This document shows, in pieces, positions 55,026 to 63,567 of a stretch of DNA of 64,000 nucleotides. The position numbers were made by a program, and so were the translations under genes. Source of the stretch: Cyclobacteriaceae bacterium (GTDB lineage: Bacteria > Bacteroidota > Bacteroidia > Cytophagales > Cyclobacteriaceae); the NCBI GenBank assembly GCA_016787725.1, contig JAEUTZ010000017.1, positions 62,001 to 126,000 of the forward strand, read 5' to 3'. The notes beneath the pieces are model-generated. The model had not been told where the DNA came from. It saw nothing but the letters and a program-made list of their open reading frames with translations, and ran no database searches. Numbering within the stretch: position 1 is the stretch's first letter; the number at the start of each line of letters is the position of its first letter.

Positions 55026-57542
55026 ATGCGGTTCCTTTTTCTTCTCATATTTCTGTTATCAAATCTGCTTGCCGGGGGCCAACATCATCAACCCAGCGCA
55101 TCCGAAATAAAACTGAAACTGAAGAAGTTAAATTTCCTGGGTTCTGTTTTATACGTGGCCGCACATCCCGATGATGAAAATACTCGGGCCATAGCCTATT
55201 TGGCGAATGACCGTTTGGCCGCCACTGCGTACCTTTCCATGACCCGTGGAGATGGAGGTCAAAATTTAATCGGGCCTGAGATTGGGGAGCTATTAGGACT
55301 CATCCGAACACAAGAGCTGATGGCTGCCAGAAGGATTGATGGCGGGCAACAATTTTTTACCCGGGCCATCGATTTTGGATTTTCGAAGAACTATCAGGAG
55401 ACCCTCGAAATCTGGAACAAAGATGAGGTGCTTTCCGATGTCGTGCGCGTCATCCGGCAATTTCAACCCGATGTAATCTTAACTCGCTTTCCCCCCGATG
55501 AACGGGCGGGCCATGGCCATCATACTTCCTCCGCTCTGCTGGCCCAGGAAGCATTTGACCTTTCCAACAATTCGTCCATCTATCCCGATCAGGTCAAGGC
55601 GTTTGGAACCTGGCAGGTTAGCGCCTTGTACACCAATACCGGACGCTGGTGGAATCAGACCATCAATGAAAATACGCCCGGTATTCTGGCGATGAATGTA
55701 GGAACGTACAACACCCTGTTGGGGAAGTCGTATTCTGAGATAGCGGCAGAAAGTCGTACCCAACATAAGAGTCAGGGGTTTGGATCGCCCGGCAGAAGAG
55801 GGGATGCGCTTGAGTTTTTTGAATTTGTAAAGGGATCCCAGGCCACCCGCGATGTTTTTGAGAAAGTAAATACGACCTGGAGCCGGGTTAAAGGGGGGGA
55901 CAAGGTTCAACCTCTGATAACGAAGGTCATCCAGGAATATAATATCGATAACCCTTCAGCCAGTGTACCGAATTTGATCGAGATCCGAAAAGCGCTTCTG
56001 CTCCTTGAGCAATCCGTATGGGTGAAGCGTAAATTGTTCGAGGTGGAGCAGCTTCTTAAAGATTGTACGGGTTTGTACATGGAAGCCACCACTACGCATT
56101 ACATGGCTGCTCCGGGCGAATCGGTTCAGCTTTCGTTTGAAGTAATCAATCGGTCACCTGCATCCATCGTGTTGGAGAAGTTGGAAAGCAAGGCGTTGCG
56201 TTTTGATTCAACACTCGCATTATTGCTGAAGGACAATTTTCCGATCACGTTTAAATCCACAAAGCAAATTCATCAAAATTTACCATACTCAGCTCCGTAT
56301 TGGTTATCGCAACCGCACGCAACCGGTTTGTATACTGTGCCTGATCCGCAGTTAATTGGCAAGCCTGAAAATGATCCTGCTATTATGATTGAAGCAGCAG
56401 TCCGAATTCAGGGTGAACTGATAAAGGTATTAGTACCCGTTGTACATAAGTGGACAGACCCTGTGAAAGGCGAGCTTACCAGACCCTTTGAGATTGTTCC
56501 ACCCGTGTTTGTCAATTTTTCGCAATCCGTTTTTGTGTTAAAGGATCAAACTCCCCAATACATTACGGTTTTGGTTAAATCCGGATCTCAACGCAAGATG
56601 AAAGGCGAGGTGAATTTGGATCTGCCTTCTGGATGGACGAGCTCACCGGCCACCATTCCATTTGAACTTCAAAAAATAAATGAAGAATTGTCGCTCACCT
56701 TTTTGGTGGTTGGCGGCAACGAAGAATTGGATGCTTCCATCCGGGCCATTGCACAGGTAGAAGGTAAAGAATTCTCCGTTTCCTATCGTCAGATTCAATA
56801 TGATCACATCCCCGTGCAAACCCTTTTACCACCGGCACAAGCGCGGGCCTTGCGAGTTAATGCCAGAAAGGAAGGATCCGTGATCGGTTATATCCGGGGG
56901 GCTGGTGATGACATCCCGGTAAGTTTACGAAATCTTGGCTATGAAGTATGGGAAATGAAAGATGAAGAAATCACACCTGCTAATCTAAAGCGTGTTGATG
57001 CGGTTGTATTGGGAATACGGGCCCTGAACACCAATGAGCGGATTCGATACAACATGCCAACCTTGTTTAATTATGTCCGGGAAGGAGGCACGTTAGTGGT
57101 TCAATACAATACCAGCAATGACCTGGAGTTAGATGCTGACAAGATCGCGCCTTATCCCCTCAAGCTTTCACGCGATCGGGTAACCCAGGAGAATAGTGAG
57201 GTTCGGATTTTAAAACCAGATCATCCGCTATTGAATTATCCAAATAAAATTACACCTGCTGATTTCGAAGGCTGGATTCAGGAACGCGGATTGTATTTTC
57301 CTTCCAGTTGGGGCGAGCCCTTCGAGGCATTGCTGTCCATGAATGATAAAGGTGAGCCGGCACGCGATGGGAGTTTACTGGTAGCCCCGTATGGCGAGGG
57401 GTATTACATCTACACCGGATTATCGTTCTTCCGCGAACTTCCGGAAGGGGTGCCGGGTGCGTATAAGCTTTTTGCCAATTTAGTCTCTGCGGGGAAGCCG
57501 AAAAAACCGGTGGCTCCCAAAAGTAAACCGAAGTCGAAATGA
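55026..57542 (+). CDS. PIG-L family deacetylase with C-terminal GATase-like domain
   Basis: About 838 residues with a signal peptide (FLFLLIFLLSNLLAGG). I start at ATG 55026; the frame could extend to TTG 54984, but that would bury the leader. Residues about 20-270 form a PIG-L/LmbE zinc deacetylase with VAAHPDDEN, SMTRGDGGQN and FPPDERAGHGHHTSS. A long beta-sandwich part follows, and the last 200 residues (IGYIRGAGDDIPVSLRNLGY, VVLGIRAL) resemble a class-I glutamine-amidotransferase-like fold, probably non-catalytic. It should act on an N-acetylated sugar outside the cytoplasm. Its stop overlaps the next start by ATGA. Confidence 0.9.
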   Translation: MRFLFLLIFLLSNLLAGGQHHQPSASEIKLKLKKLNFLGSVLYVAAHPDDENTRAIAYLANDRLAATAYLSMTRGDGGQNLIGPEIGELLGLIRTQELMAARRIDGGQQFFTRAIDFGFSKNYQETLEIWNKDEVLSDVVRVIRQFQPDVILTRFPPDERAGHGHHTSSALLAQEAFDLSNNSSIYPDQVKAFGTWQVSALYTNTGRWWNQTINENTPGILAMNVGTYNTLLGKSYSEIAAESRTQHKSQGFGSPGRRGDALEFFEFVKGSQATRDVFEKVNTTWSRVKGGDKVQPLITKVIQEYNIDNPSASVPNLIEIRKALLLLEQSVWVKRKLFEVEQLLKDCTGLYMEATTTHYMAAPGESVQLSFEVINRSPASIVLEKLESKALRFDSTLALLLKDNFPITFKSTKQIHQNLPYSAPYWLSQPHATGLYTVPDPQLIGKPENDPAIMIEAAVRIQGELIKVLVPVVHKWTDPVKGELTRPFEIVPPVFVNFSQSVFVLKDQTPQYITVLVKSGSQRKMKGEVNLDLPSGWTSSPATIPFELQKINEELSLTFLVVGGNEELDASIRAIAQVEGKEFSVSYRQIQYDHIPVQTLLPPAQARALRVNARKEGSVIGYIRGAGDDIPVSLRNLGYEVWEMKDEEITPANLKRVDAVVLGIRALNTNERIRYNMPTLFNYVREGGTLVVQYNTSNDLELDADKIAPYPLKLSRDRVTQENSEVRILKPDHPLLNYPNKITPADFEGWIQERGLYFPSSWGEPFEALLSMNDKGEPARDGSLLVAPYGEGYYIYTGLSFFRELPEGVPGAYKLFANLVSAGKPKKPVAPKSKPKSK

Positions 57543-57655
57543 GCGATCAGAAACCACCTGTGTTTAAAACCTGGTCGGCCTGGTATTGGCTGATCCTGGG
57601 CATCATGCTCTTTCAAGTAGTTCTCTTCTTCTGGTTAACCCGTTCGTTTTCATGA
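57539..57655 (+). CDS. 38-residue single-helix membrane protein between PIG-L and symporter genes
   Basis: This short gene begins with ATG inside the PIG-L stop (ATGA overlap) and ends with TGA inside the symporter start (again ATGA). The product has a polar, Trp-rich start (PPVFKTWSAWYW) and one hydrophobic helix (LILGIMLFQVVLFFWL), then ends in TRSFS. The two overlaps mean translational coupling with both neighbours, which strongly supports a real gene. It is probably an accessory subunit of the SSS symporter, as small membrane proteins are known beside other symporters. No named family is claimed. Confidence 0.75.
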   Translation: MSDQKPPVFKTWSAWYWLILGIMLFQVVLFFWLTRSFS

Positions 57656-59361
57656 ATCTGCTCGACTGGATCATTCTCTTTGGCACCCTTTTGTTCATAG
57701 CATTATATGGCACCTGGAAAACCCGGGGCACAAAAAACATTGAAGGGTATTTGAAAGGGGACAACAACATGAAGTGGTGGATGATTGGCGTCTCCATCAT
57801 GGCCACACAAGCCAGCGCAGTAACGTTTCTGTCCACACCCGGTCAGGCCATGGAAGACGGAATGCGTTTTTTGCAATTCTATTTTGGACTGCCCCTTGCC
57901 ATGGTCATCATTTCGGTTACCATGGTTCCGATTTATTACCGGTTGAAAGTGTATACCGCGTACGAGTACCTGGAAACCCGGTTTGATTTGAAAACAAGAA
58001 CGCTGGCTGCCATCCTGTTTCTCATGCTCAGGGGGCTTTCCGCAGGAATTACCTTATTTGCACCGGCCATCGTATTGTCAACCATCTTAGGTTGGAACAT
58101 TATTTTCACAACCATCCTGATTGGTCTTTTTGTCATCATCTATTCCGTATCCGGTGGAACCAAGGCCGTAAGCCTGACGCAACGACAACAGATGACGGTA
58201 ATCATGGGAGGGATGATCCTGGCAGGAATTCTTGCCTACCGGTTGCTGCCCGACTACGTGAGTTTTTCCGATACTATTCAGATTGCCGGTGAACTTGGCA
58301 AATTAAATATTGTTACTACCAACTTCAGTGTCAGTGACCGGTTTAACATCTGGTCCGGATTGTTGGCATCAACCTTTCTATTCCTTTCTTATTTTGGAAC
58401 CGATCAGTCGCAAGTATCCCGATACCTGGGCGGGAAATCCTTAACCGAGAGCCGGATGGGATTAATCTTTAATGGGCTGCTTAAAATCCCTATGCAATTC
58501 GTGATTCTGTTCATTGGTGTGTTGGTGTTCGTCTTCTACCTGTTTAATCAACCTCCTGTCTTTCACAACCAGCCGTTGCGATCACAGGTGGAGAAGACGG
58601 TTTATGCGGACTCCCTTTCTCAATTGGAGCAGGGGTATGATCAGATCTATGCTGAAAAACAATCCGCGGTTCAACTTCTGGTGAAAGGTATTCAACAGGA
58701 CAATGATGAATTGATAGCGACTTCCAAAAAGCAGTATTTAATTGCCAAGAGACAAGAGGACAGCGTTCGCTTACAAGTGAAGAAAACAATTACCGCGGCT
58801 GTTCCGGGGGCCAAAACGCAAGATCGCGATTACATGTTCCTGAATTTTGTGCTGAGTTACTTACCCCACGGCATTATTGGGCTGTTGTTGGCCGTCATGT
58901 TTTCAGCAGCCATGGGTTCGATGGCCGGAGAGTTAAATGCATTGGCATCAACCACTACCGTTGATATCTACAAACGCTCCTTTAAACCGGAAGCAAGTCC
59001 TTTGCATTACCTGCATGCTTCCCGATTTTTCACCATCCTGTGGGCATTGATTGCGATGGTTTTTGCGATGCTTGCCAACCAAGCCGAAAACCTGATCCAA
59101 TTCGTGAACATAGTCGGATCGCTATTCTATGGAACGATCCTGGGTATCTTTCTGGTTGCCTTCTATGTCAAGTCGGTTCAAAGCAATGCAGTATTTGTAG
59201 CTGCATTGATCGGTGAGTCAGCCGTGTTGATATGCTATTTTTTCTACTATGAGGAAATTGCCTTTCTCTACTACAACATCATCGGTTGTGTGGTGGTGGT
59301 GGTAATATCCTGGCTGCTGAAGTTTCTGGATTCGCAACCAATAAGAAAGGCAGCGGATTAA
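57652..59361 (+). CDS. Sodium:solute symporter (SSS family)
   Basis: A 569-residue inner-membrane transporter with about 13 helices. The ATG at 57652 overlaps the small membrane gene by ATGA; the frame runs back to 57586, but that part belongs to the small gene. WMIGVSIMATQASAVTFLSTPG, TAYEYLETRFDLKTR, YFGTDQSQVSRYLGGKSLTES and AVMFSAAMGSMAGELNALAST are the family blocks. A soluble helical insert (residues about 330-400) sits between helices, unusual in length. It probably takes up the product of the PIG-L deacetylase with Na+. Confidence 0.93.
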   Translation: MNLLDWIILFGTLLFIALYGTWKTRGTKNIEGYLKGDNNMKWWMIGVSIMATQASAVTFLSTPGQAMEDGMRFLQFYFGLPLAMVIISVTMVPIYYRLKVYTAYEYLETRFDLKTRTLAAILFLMLRGLSAGITLFAPAIVLSTILGWNIIFTTILIGLFVIIYSVSGGTKAVSLTQRQQMTVIMGGMILAGILAYRLLPDYVSFSDTIQIAGELGKLNIVTTNFSVSDRFNIWSGLLASTFLFLSYFGTDQSQVSRYLGGKSLTESRMGLIFNGLLKIPMQFVILFIGVLVFVFYLFNQPPVFHNQPLRSQVEKTVYADSLSQLEQGYDQIYAEKQSAVQLLVKGIQQDNDELIATSKKQYLIAKRQEDSVRLQVKKTITAAVPGAKTQDRDYMFLNFVLSYLPHGIIGLLLAVMFSAAMGSMAGELNALASTTTVDIYKRSFKPEASPLHYLHASRFFTILWALIAMVFAMLANQAENLIQFVNIVGSLFYGTILGIFLVAFYVKSVQSNAVFVAALIGESAVLICYFFYYEEIAFLYYNIIGCVVVVVISWLLKFLDSQPIRKAAD

Positions 59362-59373
59362 TCCACTGCCTTT
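59346..59373. terminator. Bidirectional hairpin containing the symporter stop codon
   Basis: AAAGGCAG pairs with CTGCCTTT, and GGAT with ATCC after one mismatch. The TAA stop of the symporter lies in the loop region. The symporter and the DUF2911 gene converge here, so the structure can end both transcripts. Confidence 0.6.
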
Positions 59374-59395
59374 CCCTTCTTCTCAATTTCGCGAA

Positions 59396-60244
59396 TTACT
59401 TCAACGATTTCTGAAGTTCTTCGTTCATCATTTGATAATCGCGATTGTTTTCCTTTTTAGCCGCTTCCATGGATGCAGCACTGGTAGCCATTGCTCCTGC
59501 CTTGTCGCCAAGACCTTTTTGGATTCTTGCTTTTTGATACAAGATCCAGAAGGCAGAGGGGTTGGCTTCTACGGCTTTGTTAATCCACGTTAATGCCTGG
59601 TTTAGATCCTTACCGTTTTCAAGGTAGTAAACAGCCGCGTTGAAATAATTGTTGGGATTCACCTTCGTGGCAGCTTCGATGGACTTCATCACTTTAGCAT
59701 CATAATCCACTGCGATGGTAAATTTTACGGAAGTGTTTTCCCAGGCAATTTGAATTTTAGCGGTTTTGTTATCTGCAGCGATATCTCCAATCTGCACCGT
59801 GAATGTCTCAACCCGTTCCGTAAGCTTCTCCGACTTAACTTTAAAATTGGCGGCTTCTTTTGATTTATCGTAGCCATCCGTATTCCCTCCTAAACTAATA
59901 TCCTTATACAACGATACCGTCCATTCGGTGGCACCGGGCCAGGTGTAGATCAGGTATTCGCCTTTTGGTACCGCGATGCCTTCAACCTTAACATCATCCG
60001 AGAAGGTGATTTTGGTTCCGGCATTGGCTGCGGTTCTCCAGATTTTTCCATACGGGACAACCACATTGGCAGCATCCCCGAATATTTTACGGCCTTTTGC
60101 ACTGGGGCGCGAGTAATCAATTTTTACATCGGTTAAGCCAACAACAGTCGTGGTTGAAGCTGCCGGACTGGCCTGAGGTGTTTGCACTTGCGCGGTGGCG
60201 GTTAATCCCACCGCCAGGAGAGCAATTACGAGTAAGTTCTTCAT
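59396..60244 (-). CDS. DUF2911 protein with TPR-like C-terminus
   Basis: A 282-residue exported protein (signal LLVIALLAVGLTATAQ). Residues about 30-175 form the DUF2911 domain: VKIDYSRPSAKGRKIFG, VVPYGKIWRTAANAGTKI, VPKGEYLIYTWPG and KIQIAWENTSVKFTI. The end (NYFNAAVYYLENGKDLNQAL, WILYQKARIQKGLGDKAGAM) has two tetratricopeptide-like repeats. The function is unknown; the family is widespread in Bacteroidota envelopes. It is a single gene that ends at the bidirectional hairpin. Confidence 0.92.
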   Translation of the reverse strand: MKNLLVIALLAVGLTATAQVQTPQASPAASTTTVVGLTDVKIDYSRPSAKGRKIFGDAANVVVPYGKIWRTAANAGTKITFSDDVKVEGIAVPKGEYLIYTWPGATEWTVSLYKDISLGGNTDGYDKSKEAANFKVKSEKLTERVETFTVQIGDIAADNKTAKIQIAWENTSVKFTIAVDYDAKVMKSIEAATKVNPNNYFNAAVYYLENGKDLNQALTWINKAVEANPSAFWILYQKARIQKGLGDKAGAMATSAASMEAAKKENNRDYQMMNEELQKSLK

Positions 60245-60317
60245 GGTAGTTTTTAAATTTAAGGCTGTAAAAATAGAACCAATTAAACCATCATAAAACT
60301 ACTAGTTAAGTAGACTA

Positions 60318-60908
60318 ATGAATGCCCTTCCCGATTCGTTTTATGTAAGAAGTGACGTTACCCGCATCGCTAAAGACTTAGTAGGAAAAGTTCTTGTAAG
60401 TACAATTAATGGTCAGACTACCAGTGGATTAATTGTGGAAACAGAAGCCTACTCGTATCAGGAACGAGGATGTCATGCTTTCAATAGCCGGATGACAGAG
60501 CGCAATCAGGTGATGTTTGGTGCCGGAGGTCATGCGTATGTTTACCTCTGTTATGGTGTTCACCACCTGTTCAATGTGGTGACCAACGTACCGGGCAAAG
60601 CTGAAGCCGTACTCATCCGCGCCCTTCAACCGCTGACGGGGGAACCGGTGATGATGACCCGAATGAATGCCGTCAATCAGAGTCGAATAACTTCGGGCCC
60701 GGGTAAACTAACGAAAGCGCTGGGCATTGACAGAACCTTGAATGGCGCAACCCTGAGAAGTTCTGAACTTTGGATTGAAATGGGCGAGCAAGTTCCCTTG
60801 AAATCCATTGTGGTTACAACCCGTATTGGCATTGATTATGCTGGTAAAGATGCGCGTTTACCCTGGCGGTTTTATTGGCGTGGTAATGAATGGATAAGTC
60901 GACCCTAA
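60318..60908 (+). CDS. DNA-3-methyladenine glycosylase (AAG/MPG type)
   Basis: A 196-residue base-excision enzyme: VETEAYSYQERGCHAF carries the catalytic Glu, MTERNQVMFGAGGHAYVYLC and YGVHHLFNVVTN form the binding pocket, and SGPGKLTKALGI and DARLPWRFYWRGN finish it. It removes alkylated purines from DNA. The next gene could in principle overlap it, but its true start is 18 bases downstream. Confidence 0.95.
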   Translation: MNALPDSFYVRSDVTRIAKDLVGKVLVSTINGQTTSGLIVETEAYSYQERGCHAFNSRMTERNQVMFGAGGHAYVYLCYGVHHLFNVVTNVPGKAEAVLIRALQPLTGEPVMMTRMNAVNQSRITSGPGKLTKALGIDRTLNGATLRSSELWIEMGEQVPLKSIVVTTRIGIDYAGKDARLPWRFYWRGNEWISRP

Positions 60909-60925
60909 TATTTCTATTTTTGAGA

Positions 60926-62467
60926 ATGAGATTTACTTTTCTGTTCCTATTTGTTAGTTCGCTCGCCTTATCGCAAACCAATCCGTTCGTCCTGGTCAAT
61001 TCTCCCTACGATGAGCAAAACCCGGTCATCAGCCCGGATGGGAAATCCCTCTACCTTACCATCGCCAATCATCCGCAAAATGTGGGCGGATTAAAAGATC
61101 CTGGTGATATCTGGATATCGATTTGGACCGGGGGGGGTTGGTCTGCGCCCGTTCATGGCGGAAGTGTATTAAATAACCGGAGCTTGAATGGAGTTGTGGG
61201 CTTTAGTACCAATGGGGATGAGATGTATTTACTGAACCATTATGCAAAAGGGGAAGGGGTAGTGAAAACACAAGGAATTTCCGTTTCCATGCGCTCCGGT
61301 ACGGGGTGGACCACACCCCGCAATATTTCGATTCCCTATTTCCTTAACCGGTCTTCCTCCTTCAGCGGGTTTTTACATTATGAGTTGCAGGCTTTTGTCT
61401 TCGCAGCGGAAGCATATAATACGTTGGGATCGGAAGATCTTTATGTAACCTTTAATGCAGAAGGTCGATGGGCCGAACCCATCAATCTGGGCAACATGGT
61501 GAACACCCCTTTTCAGGAGATGAGTCCCAGCCTCAGTTCAGATGGACTTAAATTATACTTTGCTTCGAATGGAAGACGAAGCGGTCTTGGGAGTTTTGAT
61601 CTTTACATGAGCGAACGTTTGGATGATACGTGGAAGAATTGGTCAACACCCATCAACCTGGGACCTCAAATAAATTCGGAAGGACGCGAATTGTTTGTCA
61701 GAAATTATGAGGATCAGGGGTTACTCCTGTACACCTCCACCCGGAACAGCGATGGCTATGGTGATATTCGCTTTTATCAGGACAGTCTTCAAACGCCTTT
61801 CACGGTGGATACGGTGGTGAAAATGATTCCTCTCAAACGCGATAGCATGGTGTCGGATCGGACCGTTCGTTTAAAAGGGCGGGTCAGTAATTCAAAATCC
61901 AACGTGGGCGTTGTCAATGCAAGAATTACTTTCCGTGCCGATTCCGTTTTGATAGCTGCCAGCAACGAGGCAGGCGACTATGAGATTTTGATTCCCAGCA
62001 CGCAGGTATATTCTATTGAAGTGGAAGCGAAGGGCCATGTAAGTCTATCCGAGAAGCTGGATATCCACACCTTCGAAATGCAAACGCTCGAAATGAATTT
62101 TAAACTTCAGCCAATCGAGGTGGGCGCTGTAGTAAGTTTGAAAAGTGTTCTTTTTGAAATTGGAACCACAGACCTGTTGGAGGAATCATACGATCAACTC
62201 AATGTGGTGGTTGATTTCCTGCAGGCCAATCCGAAGGTAGAGATCGAATTGGAAGGTCATACCGACAACCGGGGCGATCGGGTTAAGAATCAACTGTTGT
62301 CGCAACAACGGGTGGATAAAATTAAATCGTATCTGGTGTCGAAGGGAATAAGTGCAAGGCGCATCCGGGGTAAAGGCTATGGCGGTTCGCGCCCGATTGC
62401 TACCAATGATACGGAAGAGGCGCGCAGGCTTAACAGGCGTGTAGAGTTTCGGATTGTAAAAGATTAA
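60926..62467 (+). CDS. OmpA-family protein with PD40 repeats
   Basis: About 513 residues with signal peptide FTFLFLFVSSLALSQ. I use ATG 60926; an upstream ATG at 60890 lies inside the glycosylase gene and would spoil the leader. The first 280 residues hold PD40/WD40-like propeller repeats (NPVISPDGKSLYLTI, SPSLSSDGLKLYFASNGRRS). A carboxypeptidase-like beta-sandwich follows (LKGRVSNSKSNVGVVNARIT), then an OmpA domain that binds peptidoglycan (VEIELEGHTDNRGD and NRRVEFRI). This layout is common in Bacteroidota envelope proteins, some linked to type IX secretion; here there is no T9SS neighbour. Confidence 0.93.
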   Translation: MRFTFLFLFVSSLALSQTNPFVLVNSPYDEQNPVISPDGKSLYLTIANHPQNVGGLKDPGDIWISIWTGGGWSAPVHGGSVLNNRSLNGVVGFSTNGDEMYLLNHYAKGEGVVKTQGISVSMRSGTGWTTPRNISIPYFLNRSSSFSGFLHYELQAFVFAAEAYNTLGSEDLYVTFNAEGRWAEPINLGNMVNTPFQEMSPSLSSDGLKLYFASNGRRSGLGSFDLYMSERLDDTWKNWSTPINLGPQINSEGRELFVRNYEDQGLLLYTSTRNSDGYGDIRFYQDSLQTPFTVDTVVKMIPLKRDSMVSDRTVRLKGRVSNSKSNVGVVNARITFRADSVLIAASNEAGDYEILIPSTQVYSIEVEAKGHVSLSEKLDIHTFEMQTLEMNFKLQPIEVGAVVSLKSVLFEIGTTDLLEESYDQLNVVVDFLQANPKVEIELEGHTDNRGDRVKNQLLSQQRVDKIKSYLVSKGISARRIRGKGYGGSRPIATNDTEEARRLNRRVEFRIVKD

Positions 62468-62492
62468 AGTCTGAGCGTGAGGCCGGTAAAAA

Positions 62493-62524
62493 AAAAGAGC
62501 TCCGTCTTTCGACAGAGCTCTTTT
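62493..62524. terminator. Bidirectional terminator between OmpA-family and SWIB genes
   Basis: AAAAGAGCTC and GAGCTCTTTT are perfect complements; inside them CGTC/GACA pair partly around TTTC. Runs of A on the left and T on the right let it act on both converging transcripts. Confidence 0.85.
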
Positions 62525-62543
62525 GACAAGTCATCAGCAAGAA

Positions 62544-62897
62544 TTATTTCACATTCTTTCCAATCAACTTGGCCAGATCAAACATAGACACCTGGCTCTT
62601 GCCTCCGAAAACTACTTTGAGTTTGTCATCGGCATTGATCATGCGCTTGTTCTTCTGGTCCTGCAAGCCATTCTTCTTAATGTACACCCACATCTTCTTG
62701 ATGATTTCAGTGCGAGGCACAGGCTTGTTTCCAATAACCGCGGCCAAACCAGGGCTGGGTGTAAGTGCTACCATGAAGGCTGCATTGGGCTTGCGAGCCG
62801 ACTTCTTCTTTGCGGCTTTCTTCGCCACCTTCTTGGCTGACTTCTTCACAGCCTTCTTGGCTGTTTTCTTTGCTGCTTTCTTAGCTTTTTTTGCCAT
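62544..62897 (-). CDS. SWIB/MDM2-domain protein with histone H1-like tail
   Basis: A 117-residue protein in two parts. The first 38 residues are almost only Lys and Ala in KKAAKK and KKAVKK steps, like the tail of histone H1. The rest is a SWIB/MDM2 domain: LAAVIGNKPVPRTEIIKKMW, VYIKKNGLQDQKNKRMI and ADDKLKVVFGGKSQVSMFDL. SWIB domains occur in eukaryotic chromatin remodellers and, in bacteria, in chlamydiae and Bacteroidota. DNA binding and nucleoid packing are likely but not proven. A TACATTTG promoter box lies about 60 bases upstream. Confidence 0.92.
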   Translation of the reverse strand: MAKKAKKAAKKTAKKAVKKSAKKVAKKAAKKKSARKPNAAFMVALTPSPGLAAVIGNKPVPRTEIIKKMWVYIKKNGLQDQKNKRMINADDKLKVVFGGKSQVSMFDLAKLIGKNVK

Positions 62898-62957
62898 AGC
62901 AATTAATAGTGTTTAGTGGTTTCTCCGGAGTAGTTTGTAGATGTCCGGAATTGGGCT

Positions 62958-62965
62958 CAAATGTA
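62958..62965 (-). promoter_or_regulatory. Promoter -7 box of the SWIB gene
   Basis: TACATTTG on the minus strand is an exact TAnnTTTG match, giving a leader of about 55 bases before the ATG at 62897. The -33 element is weak. Confidence 0.45.
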
Positions 62966-63058
62966 ACAAGTTATCTGAATATATTATGCTAATGTTATCA
63001 ATTTCCCATAGGAGAAATTGTATAAATTCATTGTTGATAACAGATCAACAAACTGCTT

Positions 63059-63561
63059 ATGAAACGAATTCATGCTCTTGAATGGGAAGATTTAAGATGG
63101 TTTCCGAATGCCTGGCGCGACTATGGTACCGACTACCTCCAGTTCATTGCCAACCAGTTTAACATCTATCAACTGATCATTCCCATACTCGAACGTGGGC
63201 TTGCTTGCACGGGTAACGCGTGGCTTGATTGTGCATCGAGTGGGGCGGAGGATTGATTAATTAATCTGATTAAACATCTCCATAGGCACTATCCGAATCT
63301 TTCCATCATCCTCTCTGATTTTTATCCGAACGACCAGGCTTTTGAACGAACCAAAAGACTAAGTGAAGGGATAGTTGACTATGAAAATCAATCAGTTAAT
63401 GATTTGAATGTTCCCCGCATTTACGAAGTCGCATCCGCACCCTGTTTGAAGCGTTTCATCATTTTAACGAAGAAGATGCGCCAGGCAGCTATTCAATCAA
63501 ACAATCCGTTGACGACAGGAAGCCAATCGAATTTTCGAGCCACTCAGTAGGCAGCCCCTAA
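63059..63561 (+). pseudogene. Broken class I SAM-dependent methyltransferase-like gene
   Basis: From ATG 63059 the frame gives KRIHALEWEDLRWFPNAWRD and ASSGAED, then a TGA at 63254-63256, which is one base from a glycine codon (GGA). The same frame then goes on with LINLIKHLHRHYPNLSIIL and SDFYPNDQAFERTKRL. Near 63420-63430 it shifts to another frame, RIRTLFEAFHHFNEEDAPGS, which ends at the TAA at 63559. The pieces line up with a Bacteroidota family starting 'MKxIxLxEFEDxxWFPN' and holding 'LTDxYPN' and 'RTLFxxFHHF', as I remember it. One nonsense change and at least one frameshift make it a pseudogene. Confidence 0.7.
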
Positions 63562-63567
63562 TCAGGT

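Noticed and set aside
60890-60925. Upstream start of the OmpA-family gene overlapping the glycosylase gene
   Set aside because: It would put charged residues before the signal peptide; ATG 60926 gives a normal leader.
62780-62895. Short DNA repeats
   Set aside because: The apparent repeats come from Lys/Ala codons of the SWIB protein tail and are not an array.
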